Below, piece after piece: positions 20,273-27,654 of a stretch of DNA of 64,000 bases; position 1 is the first letter of the stretch, and each line of letters begins with the position of its first letter. A model generated the notes under the pieces. That model saw nothing but the letters and a program-made list of their open reading frames with translations, was not told the DNA's origin and made no database searches. A program made the position numbers and the translations under genes. The DNA is from Microbacterium soli (GTDB lineage Bacteria; Actinomycetota; Actinomycetes; Actinomycetales; Microbacteriaceae). Where the stretch lies: contig NZ_BAABCP010000001.1 of assembly GCF_039539005.1 (NCBI RefSeq), positions 62,001 to 126,000 of the forward strand, read 5' to 3'.

Positions 20273-20281
20273 GCAGAAGAA

Positions 20282-20315
20282 AGGCCCCGGATGCTGGCGA
20301 GAGCCGCCGGGGCCT
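20282..20315 (-). terminator. Intrinsic terminator of tRNA-Lys
   Basis: On the minus strand, just downstream of the tRNA, AGGCCCCGG and CCGGGGCCT form a 9-bp stem with a 16-nt loop, followed by a T-rich stretch (TTTCTTCT). Confidence 0.75.
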
Positions 20316-20320
20316 GTCCG

Positions 20321-20392
20321 TGCGCCCCCTGGGACTCGAACCCAGAACCCATTGATTAAGAGTCAATTGCTCTGCCATTGAGCTAGAGGCGC
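20321..20392 (-). tRNA. tRNA-Lys(CUU)
   Basis: 72-nt cloverleaf on the minus strand: acceptor arms GCGCCTC/GGGGCGC, D-arm AGCTCAATGGCAGAGC, anticodon stem ATTGA/TCAAT with loop CTCTTAA (anticodon CUU at the centre), and T-arm CTGGG-TTCGAGT-CCCAG. The discriminator is A; the CCA end is not encoded. It is a single-gene unit with its own terminator and is divergent from the HisN-type gene. Confidence 0.97.
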
Positions 20393-20530
20393 ATGCCGGG
20401 AGATTTCCCGGCCGAGGAACTACATTACCAGCGCGCGGGAACCGCACAAAATCCCCCTCGCATCTCGGGCGCGTTGCACATCGTTTCACGACCGATATAC
20501 AGGAGGCCGTTCCCGCCGACACCCCCGGTC

Positions 20531-20536
20531 TATCCT
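20531..20536 (+). promoter_or_regulatory. -10 element (leaderless) of hisN-type gene
   Basis: TATCCT is followed after 6 nt by the GTG start codon, with no ribosome-binding site between. Confidence 0.5.
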
Positions 20537-20542
20537 GTTGAG

Positions 20543-21352
20543 GTGACCGCCCCTCTGCCCGGCACGGTTCTCCGCGCCGACCTCGAACTCGCCCTGCGTC
20601 TGGCGGATGCCGCCGACGCGCAGACCCTGCCGCGATTCGATGCCCCCGATCTCGAGGTGTCCCTCAAAGCCGACCGGTCGCATGTCACTGACGCCGATCT
20701 GGCGACGGAGCGAGCCATCCGCGGCATCCTCCACGCCGAGCGGCCGCAGGACGGCATCCTCGGCGAGGAGTACGGCTCCGAGGGCGACACGAGCAGGCAG
20801 TGGATCATCGACCCCATCGACGGGACGGCGAACTTCCTGCGCGGCGTGCCGCTGTGGGGCACCATGATCGCGCTGGCCGTGAACGGCGTCCCCCAGGTCG
20901 GGGTGGTCAGCATGCCCGCGCTCCGCCGTCGCTGGTGGGCGTCGTCGGGCGGCGGTGCCTGGACCACCACGAGCGGCGAAGACCGCCGGCTGGCGGTGTC
21001 GGATGTGGCGTCCCTCGACGACGCCAGCGTCAGCTTCCAGAGCATCGAGCAGTGGACGGATGCCGGGCGCCTGCCGGAGCTGCTCGCACTGGCCCAGCGG
21101 GTGTGGCGTGATCGTGCCTACGGCGACGTCTTCAGCTACATGCTGCTGGCCGAGGGCCGCATCGACATGGTGGCGGAGTTCGACGTCAAGCCCTACGACA
21201 TCGCCGCGGCGGTCCCGATCGTCCGAGAGGCCGGTGGACGCATGACGGCGTTCGACGGCACGGACACCCTGTCCGCGCTGTCCGCCCTGGCCACCAACGG
21301 CATCCTCCACGAGCCCTTCCTCGCCCTGTTCCGCGACGTGACGCACCCCTGA
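20543..21352 (+). CDS. hisN: Inositol-monophosphatase family phosphatase (HisN-type histidinol-phosphatase)
   Basis: Mg-dependent phosphatase; in actinobacteria members with this pattern act as histidinol-phosphatase in histidine synthesis. 269 residues. Metal ligands are visible: DRSHVTDAD, GEEYGSEG, the signature DPIDGTANF near residue 93, and the C-terminal KPYDIAAAVPIVREAGG (Asp ligand). The GTG start is favoured by leaderless spacing. HisN is preferred to a generic inositol monophosphatase because of the EEYGSEG...WIIDPIDGTANFLRG context, but substrate is not proved. Confidence 0.82.
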   Translation: MTAPLPGTVLRADLELALRLADAADAQTLPRFDAPDLEVSLKADRSHVTDADLATERAIRGILHAERPQDGILGEEYGSEGDTSRQWIIDPIDGTANFLRGVPLWGTMIALAVNGVPQVGVVSMPALRRRWWASSGGGAWTTTSGEDRRLAVSDVASLDDASVSFQSIEQWTDAGRLPELLALAQRVWRDRAYGDVFSYMLLAEGRIDMVAEFDVKPYDIAAAVPIVREAGGRMTAFDGTDTLSALSALATNGILHEPFLALFRDVTHP

Positions 21353-21381
21353 GCACCACGCACTCCTCCCCCACGGATCAC

Positions 21382-21954
21382 ATGAAAACCCGACTCCCCC
21401 TCGCTCTCGGCATCCTGCTGACCGCGCTCTGCCTCGCCGCCTGCGGATCCCCCGCCGCGCCCGGCACGACAGCGCCCACCACGAAGACGCCCGATGTGCC
21501 GAAGGAGACGGCCACCTCCGAGCCCGTGCAGCAGACCAGTCCCCCGCCCACGATCCCGACGCCGACGTGCGAGACGATCATCTCGGAGGGTACCGTCCGC
21601 GCCCTCCAGGAGCAGGGCTGGACATACGAGCAACGGGAGTTCCGAATCGGCGACGTCCCCGTCGAATCGGGCCTGGAATGCATGTGGGCGGACTACACCA
21701 CGGCATCCGATCACGGCCAGATGTACGCGTGGGGACTTCTGAGTTCCGAGCAGTCGCGCACGGCGCAGGCGGGCCTGCAGACCGACGGATGGCTGCGCTC
21801 GTCAGAGGACGGCAGGACGTACTTCACGGAGGATCCCGCCTACGCGATCGCAGTCGATGACGAAGGCTACGGGATGACGTACGAGTTCGGCGACGGCTGG
21901 GTGAAGTTCGCCGACACGAAGCAGGGTCTGCTGCTCATCGAGTGGGGTGACTGA
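21382..21954 (+). CDS. Putative lipoprotein
   Basis: Secreted lipid-anchored protein of unknown role. 190 residues: a signal peptide with hydrophobic core LPLALGILLTALCLAAC, lipobox LAAC (Cys20 or 21 becomes the lipidated N-terminus), a Thr/Pro-rich linker of about 40 residues, and a soluble domain of about 120 residues with two cysteines (PTCETI and LECMW) that could form a disulfide outside the membrane. It starts 29 bp after the hisN-type gene and may be co-transcribed. No homologous family recognised. Confidence 0.8.
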   Translation: MKTRLPLALGILLTALCLAACGSPAAPGTTAPTTKTPDVPKETATSEPVQQTSPPPTIPTPTCETIISEGTVRALQEQGWTYEQREFRIGDVPVESGLECMWADYTTASDHGQMYAWGLLSSEQSRTAQAGLQTDGWLRSSEDGRTYFTEDPAYAIAVDDEGYGMTYEFGDGWVKFADTKQGLLLIEWGD

Positions 21955-22002
21955 CCCACACTGGAACATGGGAGGCGCCGCCTGTCCGGCGGCACCGCAC
22001 GA

Positions 22003-22203
22003 TCACTTGTCGTCGCGCTGATTCCAGTTGTCGCTGCGCTTCGTGGCGGAGCCGCGCTGACGCATGGCGTACGCGAGGGCGATGCTGACGACGAGGAGGC
22101 CCGCGGTGAAGACGACGCCCTGAGCGGTCGGAAGGCTCCAGGAGATCCCGAACAGATAGAACCCGCCCACGAACAGGGCGATGAACACGATGAAGTCGAC
22201 CAC
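22003..22203 (-). CDS. Small two-helix membrane protein
   Basis: Not recognised. 66 residues with two transmembrane segments (VDFIVFIALFVGGFYLFGISW and GVVFTAGLLVVSIALAYAM, described in parts) and a basic, polar C-terminal tail ending WNQRDDK. I chose the GTG that follows AAGGA, 28 nt after the start predicted from a TAAACT hexamer (22238-22243). A longer version from a GTG at 22290 is open, but the added codons (ACT, AAA, AAT, GAA) are unlike coding DNA here. Divergent from the TetR gene. Confidence 0.55.
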   Translation of the reverse strand: MVDFIVFIALFVGGFYLFGISWSLPTAQGVVFTAGLLVVSIALAYAMRQRGSATKRSDNWNQRDDK

Positions 22204-22292
22204 GCCGATTTCCTTCCGATTCTCGGACAACCACTCCAGTTTAGTGCTCTCGGCGCCCTCATCGGCGACCACGTGTCCCGGCGGGGTCACGC

Positions 22293-22298
22293 TAGATT
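22293..22298 (+). promoter_or_regulatory. -10 element of mini-ORF/TetR transcript
   Basis: TAGATT lies 6 nt before the ATG of a six-codon ORF whose stop overlaps the TetR start, placing the predicted transcription start at that ATG. Confidence 0.5.
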
Positions 22299-22304
22299 GA
22301 AGTC

Positions 22305-22325
22305 ATGCTGAGGATGTCATCGTGA
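22305..22325 (+). CDS. Six-codon leaderless upstream mini-ORF (MLRMSS)
   Basis: ATG CTG AGG ATG TCA TCG TGA. The ATG is at leaderless spacing from TAGATT, and the TGA overlaps the GTG start of the TetR gene in a GTGA arrangement, so ribosomes that start on the transcript end could reinitiate on tetR. A GAGGA sequence inside the mini-ORF can also act as tetR ribosome-binding site. Whether the peptide itself matters is unknown. Confidence 0.4.
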   Translation: MLRMSS

Positions 22326-22924
22326 CCGCCGGTGCGCGTCCGGCGAGGCGTGGACGCCCCGGTCATGCCCGCGAGGATGTCATCCGCGCGGGCGTCGAGC
22401 TGTTCAACGAGCAGGGGTACGATGCCACGTCGGTGTCGGATCTGACGGGCCGCCTGGGCCTGACCAAGTCGGCGCTGTACCATCACGTGGATTCGAAGGA
22501 GCAGATCCTCCAGATCGCATTGGAGGATGCGCTGGGCGGGTTGGAGCAGGCGCTGGCGGATGCTCTGCAGCAGCCGAGCGCCGCAGAGCGGCTCCAGACG
22601 ATCATCCGCGGCGCCGTGCGCGTGCTCACCGATCGGCAGCCGCAGGTGACCCTGCTGCTCCGCCTGCGGGGCAACAGTGAGATCGAGACGGCGGCCCTGG
22701 CGAGAAGACGCCGCTTCGACCGCACGGTCACCGCGCTGATGCGCGAGGCGCAGTCCGAGGGGCTCGTCCGCTCCGACCTGGACGCCGGTGTCGCGACGCG
22801 CCTGATCTTCGGCATGATCAATTCGGTCGTCGAGTGGTACCGACCCGACGGTCCCGTGGATCCGGATCTGCTGCGCGAGGAGATCCTGCGGGTGGCACTG
22901 GGTGGGCTCGCCGCACGCACCTGA
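22322..22924 (+). CDS. TetR/AcrR family transcriptional regulator
   Basis: DNA-binding regulator of 200 residues. Arg/Gly-rich N-terminal arm, then the TetR helix-turn-helix (VIRAGVELFNEQGYDATSVS through GLTKSALYHHVDSKEQIL, about 20-65), and a ligand-binding domain with LRLRGNSEIE and a C-terminal helix bundle. Its layout recalls TetR proteins that control fatty-acid or aromatic-acid catabolism, but no target gene lies nearby. The GTG start follows GAGGA and overlaps the stop of a leaderless mini-ORF. Confidence 0.87.
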   Translation: MTAGARPARRGRPGHAREDVIRAGVELFNEQGYDATSVSDLTGRLGLTKSALYHHVDSKEQILQIALEDALGGLEQALADALQQPSAAERLQTIIRGAVRVLTDRQPQVTLLLRLRGNSEIETAALARRRRFDRTVTALMREAQSEGLVRSDLDAGVATRLIFGMINSVVEWYRPDGPVDPDLLREEILRVALGGLAART

Positions 22925-22972
22925 GCACTGCTGCTGCCCGTTGTCGAGGCGAGAGGATGGGAGAACACGGGG

Positions 22973-23138
22973 ATGCCCGAGATGCTCGCATCCGCCGTGC
23001 TGTCCGCCGACCGCAGGTACCGCTTCCGGCTCTCACGGGTCGCTGCGTGCGACGGATCCCGCCGTTCTGCGGCGCACGGACGATCCCGTCGGGCCCGACG
23101 ACGACAGCCACCTCTCCGCCGTATGTCCCGCCCGGTGA
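22973..23138 (+). pseudogene. Remnant of a DUF1643 protein gene (internal deletion and frameshift)
   Basis: Two pieces of a DUF1643 protein lie in different frames: an N-terminal piece (LASAVLSADRRYRFRLSR, first ATG frame) and, from about 23040, a second piece (LRATDPAVLRRTDDPVGPDD, continuing DSHLSAV) in the next frame. Full-length relatives have about 40 residues between them, including the LNPSTADA motif, and a longer C-terminus; both are missing. The family assignment comes from remembered family sequences. DUF1643 genes are often cargo of phages and mobile islands, which fits the neighbouring lysin-like gene. Confidence 0.6.
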
Positions 23139-23147
23139 CCTCGCACC

Positions 23148-23999
23148 TCAGCCGAGGAATCGGAAGGCGTCCGCGTCGAAGAGTGTGACCTTCATGGACC
23201 CGGCGTTCGTGTCGGCGGCTCGTACCCGCGCATAGACGGCATACCCGACCCCGACGGCGCGTTTGAAGTCACGGGACGCCTGCAGCAGGCCGTCGCGGTC
23301 GATGGACATGCGCTCCGTGTAGTGCATGGAATGCGGCCCGTCGGTGCGGGTGTCGTCCCAGGCCAGGACGACCTCCAGGACGTCCCGAGGGATGCCCTCC
23401 GCATACACGTGCACGGTGATGGAGTAGATCCCGGTCAGGTGCACGAGGTTCGTCGCCCTGGACGTCCTCGCCCCCTCCGTCGTGTTCAGCCAGAAAGCGT
23501 CGCCGGGAGCGAGCACCCGGCCCGCTCCCCGCGCGTTCGGGTCCTCATGATGGTGATGGATCACTTCCTTCTCCTCGCTCGGCTGACCGGTCGATGCAAC
23601 GGAGCCGGCGGGTTGCGCCTGCCCGACGACACGGCTCTTGTCGAAGACCTCCCACACGGCAGCGGGTGTCGCACGCCCGATCACCTCGACGTGCACGTGC
23701 GGGCCGGTGACCCGGGTACCGCTCTGACCGACCCATCCGATCACATCGCCCTCCCGCACCCGCTGCCCCGCTCTCACCGGCGGCGGCCGGTCCTGGTGGG
23801 CGTACCCGACCGTCGCTCCCATGTCGTAGCGGATCACCGTCCACTGACCGCCCGCAAGGTTCCTCGTCAGGCGCAGCACCGTGCCGGGACCGGATGCGAG
23901 GATCGGCTTGCCGAGCCATGCAGAACCGCGCAGGAAGTCGATGCCGGTGTGGCCCACGTAGGTGTACGGGTCCGGCCCCGGCGCCGGCAGCTTGGGCAT
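23148..23999 (-). CDS. M23 family metallopeptidase, phage-lysin-like
   Basis: Peptidoglycan-cleaving zinc peptidase, 283 residues. The M23 domain (about 1-130) keeps all expected zinc and catalytic residues: His17 and Asp21 (HTGID), His68, and His101-x-His103 (GPHVHVEV). It ends in FDKSRVVG, reminiscent of actinophage endolysins. A linker has four consecutive His (about 147-150), then a beta-rich domain of about 125 residues, perhaps wall-binding. There is no signal peptide, unusual for a housekeeping wall hydrolase but normal for phage lysins. GGAGG precedes the ATG. Its place between a decayed gene and tmRNA supports phage origin; a host or tail-associated role remains possible. Confidence 0.8.
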   Translation of the reverse strand: MPKLPAPGPDPYTYVGHTGIDFLRGSAWLGKPILASGPGTVLRLTRNLAGGQWTVIRYDMGATVGYAHQDRPPPVRAGQRVREGDVIGWVGQSGTRVTGPHVHVEVIGRATPAAVWEVFDKSRVVGQAQPAGSVASTGQPSEEKEVIHHHHEDPNARGAGRVLAPGDAFWLNTTEGARTSRATNLVHLTGIYSITVHVYAEGIPRDVLEVVLAWDDTRTDGPHSMHYTERMSIDRDGLLQASRDFKRAVGVGYAVYARVRAADTNAGSMKVTLFDADAFRFLG

Positions 24000-24114
24000 G
24001 GGTCCTCCGTCGGGCGAATGCGGGAGCTTCCCAGCAGAGTAGCCGGAATGCCGTCCTCACGAAGGGAGGATCGATCGTCTGGTGCCCGAGGCGCGACGCG
24101 CCGCACGCATGAGA

Positions 24115-24156
24115 AGGCCCCTGCATCGCTCACAGAAGTGAACGATGCAGGGGCCT
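24115..24156 (-). terminator. Intrinsic terminator downstream of tmRNA
   Basis: A 14-bp perfect stem AGGCCCCTGCATCG / CGATGCAGGGGCCT with a 14-nt loop lies about 50 bp beyond the tmRNA 3' end and between it and the lysin-like gene, both on the minus strand. Confidence 0.75.
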
Positions 24157-24205
24157 CCCACAGCGACAGCGGCTGGTGTTCCGGATCGCTTCGCTCACCA
24201 GTCTG

Positions 24206-24572
24206 TGGAGCTGGGGGGAATCGAACCCCCGTCCGACGCTGCTAACCCACGTCTTCTCCGGGCGCAGTCTGTGAAAGCGTTCTGCTCGGCTCCGACCTTT
24301 GTCACAGACACCCAAGTCGACGAGCCCAGTCTGGGAAGAGTCCCACGCGGCGTCCAGACGCCACCGCGCAGCAAGACCCCTAGATGACGCCAGGGTCCGT
24401 AGCGGGATCACCTACGGTCTGACGGACTATCGGGCTCGCTTATGCAGCGAGGGCGAAGTCGTTGCGCTTTGCATCGGCAACTATTGTTTTGCAGGGATCG
24501 TTCACGAGATGACCCTGCCTCCTCGGCCCGCTTCTCGTCGGTACACAGGCGCCGTCGAAACCGATCAGCCCC
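24206..24572 (-). ncRNA. ssrA: Transfer-messenger RNA (tmRNA)
   Basis: Rescues stalled ribosomes and tags incomplete proteins for degradation. About 367 nt on the minus strand. The 5' end GGGGCTGATCGGTTTCGACGG and the 3' end GGTTCGATTCCCCCCAGCTCC pair as the tRNA-Ala-like acceptor with T-arm (described in parts). After the ATAGTT resume context the tag frame reads ADAKRNDFALAA and stops at TAA, so the tag is (A)ADAKRNDFALAA with the universal ALAA end. CCA is not encoded. The 3' end is a common phage integration site, consistent with the phage-like material just downstream. Confidence 0.95.
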
Positions 24573-24716
24573 GTGGCCCCTCTCGCGAAGGAACCGCTGT
24601 CGCACTGTGGAATTACCAATCGGATGCTGTCGCACCCGAGCATCACAGACTACAACGAATCCGCCGGGTCCGCCATTCCGCTCGCACGGATCTCGTGCCG
24701 CCGGGGGTCCGTGACG

Positions 24717-24722
24717 TACAGT
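24717..24722 (+). promoter_or_regulatory. -10 element (leaderless) of SIMPL gene
   Basis: TACAGT ends 7 nt before the ATG, and no ribosome-binding site is present. Confidence 0.45.
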
Positions 24723-24729
24723 CGCAGTC

Positions 24730-25380
24730 ATGAGCGACGTGATCATCACCGTCCGCGGCGAGCACGAGCTGCGCGTCGCCCCCGAGCGCGCCACCGTCCA
24801 CCTCGCTGTGAGCGGCGACGGCGCGGTCCAGGACGAGGTCGTCGCGGCCGTCCTCGCCGCTGCCGCACCGGTGCGGGAGGGCCTCGAGGAACGGCAGCGC
24901 GCCGGGACCGTCGACGAGTGGACCAGCCGACGCCTCGGCGTGCATTCCGAGCGCCCGTGGAGCAGCGAGGGGAGGCAGCTCGCGCCGGTGCATCGCGCGA
25001 CGGTCGAGTTCACCGCGACGTTCTCCGACATCCCGGAGATGTCGCTGTGGGTCTCCGGCGTGTCCGCGGAGGATTCCGTGAGCATCGGCGAAGTGCGCTG
25101 GCATCTGACCCCGCAGACGGAGGCTGCGCTCGAGCGCGAAGCGGCGACGCTGGCCGTGGGCGCGGCCGTCACGCGCGCCCGTGCCTATGCGGAGGCGCTC
25201 GGCCTCGATGATGTCACGCCGCTGGAGATCACCGATCGTGGACTGATCTCGACCGGTGCCCCCGCGCAGCCGAAGGCCGTCATGATGCGCGCCGCGATGG
25301 ACTCGGGCCCCGTGATGCGGTTCCAGGCCGATGAGATCACCGTCTCGGCGACCGTGGAGGGTCGATTCCGCGCACACTGA
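24730..25380 (+). CDS. SIMPL domain-containing protein (DUF541)
   Basis: Function unknown; SIMPL proteins in other bacteria are linked to oxidative-stress resistance or outer-envelope functions. 216 residues starting directly with the SIMPL fold (VIITVRGEHELRVAPERATVHL) and containing the family pattern ARAYAEALGLDDVTPLEITD near residue 155. No signal peptide or membrane segment, so this copy should be cytosolic. Convergent with hflX. Confidence 0.85.
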   Translation: MSDVIITVRGEHELRVAPERATVHLAVSGDGAVQDEVVAAVLAAAAPVREGLEERQRAGTVDEWTSRRLGVHSERPWSSEGRQLAPVHRATVEFTATFSDIPEMSLWVSGVSAEDSVSIGEVRWHLTPQTEAALEREAATLAVGAAVTRARAYAEALGLDDVTPLEITDRGLISTGAPAQPKAVMMRAAMDSGPVMRFQADEITVSATVEGRFRAH

Positions 25381-25409
25381 GTGGTGCCGGTGTACGCGCC
25401 GGCCGTGAG

Positions 25410-26918
25410 TCAGTCCACCGCGTAGGGGCCGAGTTCGGCCGCGAGCCGCTCCGACACGTGCGCGTGCACGCGCGTGCCCGTCTCCTCGTGCACGGCGGAG
25501 AGCAGCACGCCCGTCTCGTGGACGGCGGAGATCAGTTCGCCGCGGTCGTACGGCACCAGGGCGTGGACCTCCACGGCCGGCATCGGCAGCATCCGCTCGA
25601 TGGCGTCGCGCAACTCGTCGATCCCCTCACCGGTGCGGGACGACACGAAGTACGCACCGGGCGCCAGCCCGCGCAGCACCAGCCGTGCGTCATCGCCGAC
25701 GAGATCCGCCTTGTTGAACACGACGATCTCGGGGATGCTCCGTGCACCGACGTCGCCCATCACATCGCGGACGGTCTGCAGCTGCGCGGAGGGGTCGGGA
25801 TGCGAACCGTCCACGACGTGGACGATGACATCGGCCTGGCCGACCTCCTCGAGAGTGGATCGGAACGCCTCGACGAGCTGGTGGGGCAGATTGCGCACGA
25901 AGCCGACCGTGTCGGTGAGCGTGTAGACCCGGCCGTCATGCGTCTCGGAGCGTCGCACGGTGGCATCCAACGTGGCGAACAGCGCGTTCTCCACCAGCAC
26001 CCCGGCGCTGGTGAGGGCGTTGAGCAGGCTCGACTTGCCCGCGTTGGTGTATCCGGCGATCGCGACGGAGGGGATCGTGTTGCGCTTGCGCTCGGCGCGC
26101 TTCGCATCCCGAGCGGGAGCGAACTCGCGGATCTGCCTGCGCAGCTGCGCCATGCGGGTGCGGATGCGGCGACGGTCGAGCTCGATCTTCGTCTCGCCGG
26201 GGCCGCGCGAGCCCATGCCCGCCCCCGCCGCGCCCACCTGTCCACCGGCCTGACGGCTCATGGACTCGCCCCAGCCGCGCAGCCTCGGCAGCAGGTACTC
26301 GAGCTGGGCGAGCTCGACCTGGGCCTTGCCCTCGCGGCTCTTGGCATGCTGGCTGAAGATGTCGAGGATGACGGTGGTGCGGTCGATGACCTTGACCTTG
26401 ACGACGTCCTCCAGCGCACGGCGCTGGCTGGGTGCCAGCTCCGTGTCGGCGATGACGGTGTCGGCGCCGACGACCGCGACGATGTCCTTCAGCTCCTGCG
26501 CCTTGCCCCGACCGAGGTATGTCGCCGGATCAGGATGCGGCCGCCGCTGCAGCACGCCGTCCAGCACGACCGCACCGGCGGTCTCGGCGAGTGCGGCGAG
26601 CTCGCGCAACGAGTTCTCCGCATCCTCCTGCGCCCCCTGGGGGTACACGCCCACCAGCACGACGTTCTCCAGGCGCAGCTGCCGGTATTCGACCTCTGTG
26701 ACGTCCTCCAGCTCGGTGGAGAGTCCGCTGACGCGGCGCAGCGCATGCCGGTCCTCGAGATCCCACTGCTCGCCGTCGCCGACACCGTGCGCGACGGTGT
26801 CCTCGTCCTGGAGGGCCTGCGCGGCACCGAACACCTTCGCCTCGGTGCGCGGCTGCGCATGCGCGAGGACGCGATCCAGGGCATCCGCCGTGGTGTCCTC
26901 GTCGTCGGTCTTCGTCAT
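25410..26918 (-). CDS. hflX: GTPase HflX
   Basis: Ribosome-associated GTPase that splits stalled or heat-damaged 70S ribosomes. 502 residues: N-terminal HflX domain with QRRPHPDPATYLGRGKAQEL, a helical linker with GGQVGAAGAGMGSRGPGETK, and the G domain (G1 GYTNAGKSSLLN, G3 DTVGF, G4 NKAD). AGGAAAGGA precedes the ATG and a TAAGGT -10 candidate lies about 40 bp upstream, so this transcript has a normal leader. An approximately 75-residue charged N-terminal extension precedes the conserved part. Confidence 0.96.
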   Translation of the reverse strand: MTKTDDEDTTADALDRVLAHAQPRTEAKVFGAAQALQDEDTVAHGVGDGEQWDLEDRHALRRVSGLSTELEDVTEVEYRQLRLENVVLVGVYPQGAQEDAENSLRELAALAETAGAVVLDGVLQRRPHPDPATYLGRGKAQELKDIVAVVGADTVIADTELAPSQRRALEDVVKVKVIDRTTVILDIFSQHAKSREGKAQVELAQLEYLLPRLRGWGESMSRQAGGQVGAAGAGMGSRGPGETKIELDRRRIRTRMAQLRRQIREFAPARDAKRAERKRNTIPSVAIAGYTNAGKSSLLNALTSAGVLVENALFATLDATVRRSETHDGRVYTLTDTVGFVRNLPHQLVEAFRSTLEEVGQADVIVHVVDGSHPDPSAQLQTVRDVMGDVGARSIPEIVVFNKADLVGDDARLVLRGLAPGAYFVSSRTGEGIDELRDAIERMLPMPAVEVHALVPYDRGELISAVHETGVLLSAVHEETGTRVHAHVSERLAAELGPYAVD

Positions 26919-26979
26919 CCGGTCCTTTCCTCTGGCTGCTCTGCGCGCAGGGCGCCTTAACCTTAGCCCCGCCGTCCGG

Positions 26980-26985
26980 TACGCT
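26980..26985 (+). promoter_or_regulatory. -10 element (leaderless) of methyltransferase gene
   Basis: TACGCT is followed after 6 nt by the ATG, in the short divergent gap next to hflX. Confidence 0.45.
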
Positions 26986-26991
26986 CACTGC

Positions 26992-27636
26992 ATGCCGTCC
27001 GACCACTACTTCAGCGCGGCGCCGGCGAGTGCGGAGAACCTCCGCACCATCCGTGTCACCCTCGCGGGGCGGGAACTGGAGGTCACCACGGCCAGTGGCG
27101 TCTTCAGTCCCGACCGTCTCGATGCCGGAACGGCCGTCCTGCTCGCGAACATGCCCCCCCTGCCGCCGGGCGGGGACTTCCTCGACCTGGGCTGCGGATG
27201 GGGCCCCATCACGATCGCCATGGCCATGGCCTCCCCGCATGCGACGGTGTGGGCCGTGGACGTCAACGAGCGCTCACTGGATCTGACCCGTCGGAACGCG
27301 CACGACCTGGGCCTCGCCAATGTGAACGCCGTCACACCGGACGATGTTCCCGGCGACATCGTGTTCCGCACGATCCGCTGCAACCCACCGATCCGTGTGG
27401 GGAAAAACCGACTGCACGGCATGCTCGAGCACTGGATCCCCCGGCTCGACGAGCACAGCGACGCCTGGATGGTCGTGCAGCGCAATCTCGGGTCCGACTC
27501 GCTGCAGCGTTGGATGGCGGCGACGTTCACGCCCGGATACAGCGTGCGCCGCGCCGCGACCGGGAAGGGTTATCGCGTGCTCAAGGTGCGTCGGCACGGC
27601 ACTCCGCCGACGGCTCCGATCAGCCTCGACGCCTGA
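26992..27636 (+). CDS. Class I SAM-dependent methyltransferase, RsmC-like
   Basis: Probable RNA guanine-N2 methyltransferase of the RsmC/RlmG type. 214 residues covering the single catalytic domain: substrate loop TTASGVFSPDRLDAGTAVLL, SAM motif I FLDLGCGWGPITIAMA near residue 63, acidic loop AVDVNERSL, and the NPP motif as CNPPIRVGK near residue 138. The extra N-terminal domain of E. coli RsmC is missing, as is usual in actinobacteria. The stop lies in a hairpin shared with convergent dapF. The RNA target is not determined. Confidence 0.88.
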   Translation: MPSDHYFSAAPASAENLRTIRVTLAGRELEVTTASGVFSPDRLDAGTAVLLANMPPLPPGGDFLDLGCGWGPITIAMAMASPHATVWAVDVNERSLDLTRRNAHDLGLANVNAVTPDDVPGDIVFRTIRCNPPIRVGKNRLHGMLEHWIPRLDEHSDAWMVVQRNLGSDSLQRWMAATFTPGYSVRRAATGKGYRVLKVRRHGTPPTAPISLDA

Positions 27637-27654
27637 GCGCCTCTCGCTCAGGCG
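27630..27654. terminator. Bidirectional hairpin containing both stop codons
   Basis: CGCCTGAGCG and CGCTCAGGCG form a perfect 10-bp stem with a 5-nt loop. The stop codon of the methyltransferase lies in one arm and that of convergent dapF in the other. No T-run follows, so efficiency is uncertain. Confidence 0.6.

Noticed and set aside
20282..20392. Reading frame through the tRNA-Lys region
   Set aside because: The translation from the tRNA and its terminator (for example GTRTQNPLIKSQLLCH) is the usual artefact of translating a tRNA gene.
24160..24205. Phage attachment-site duplicate next to tmRNA
   Set aside because: No second copy of the tmRNA 3' end was found in the window, so an att pair cannot be shown.
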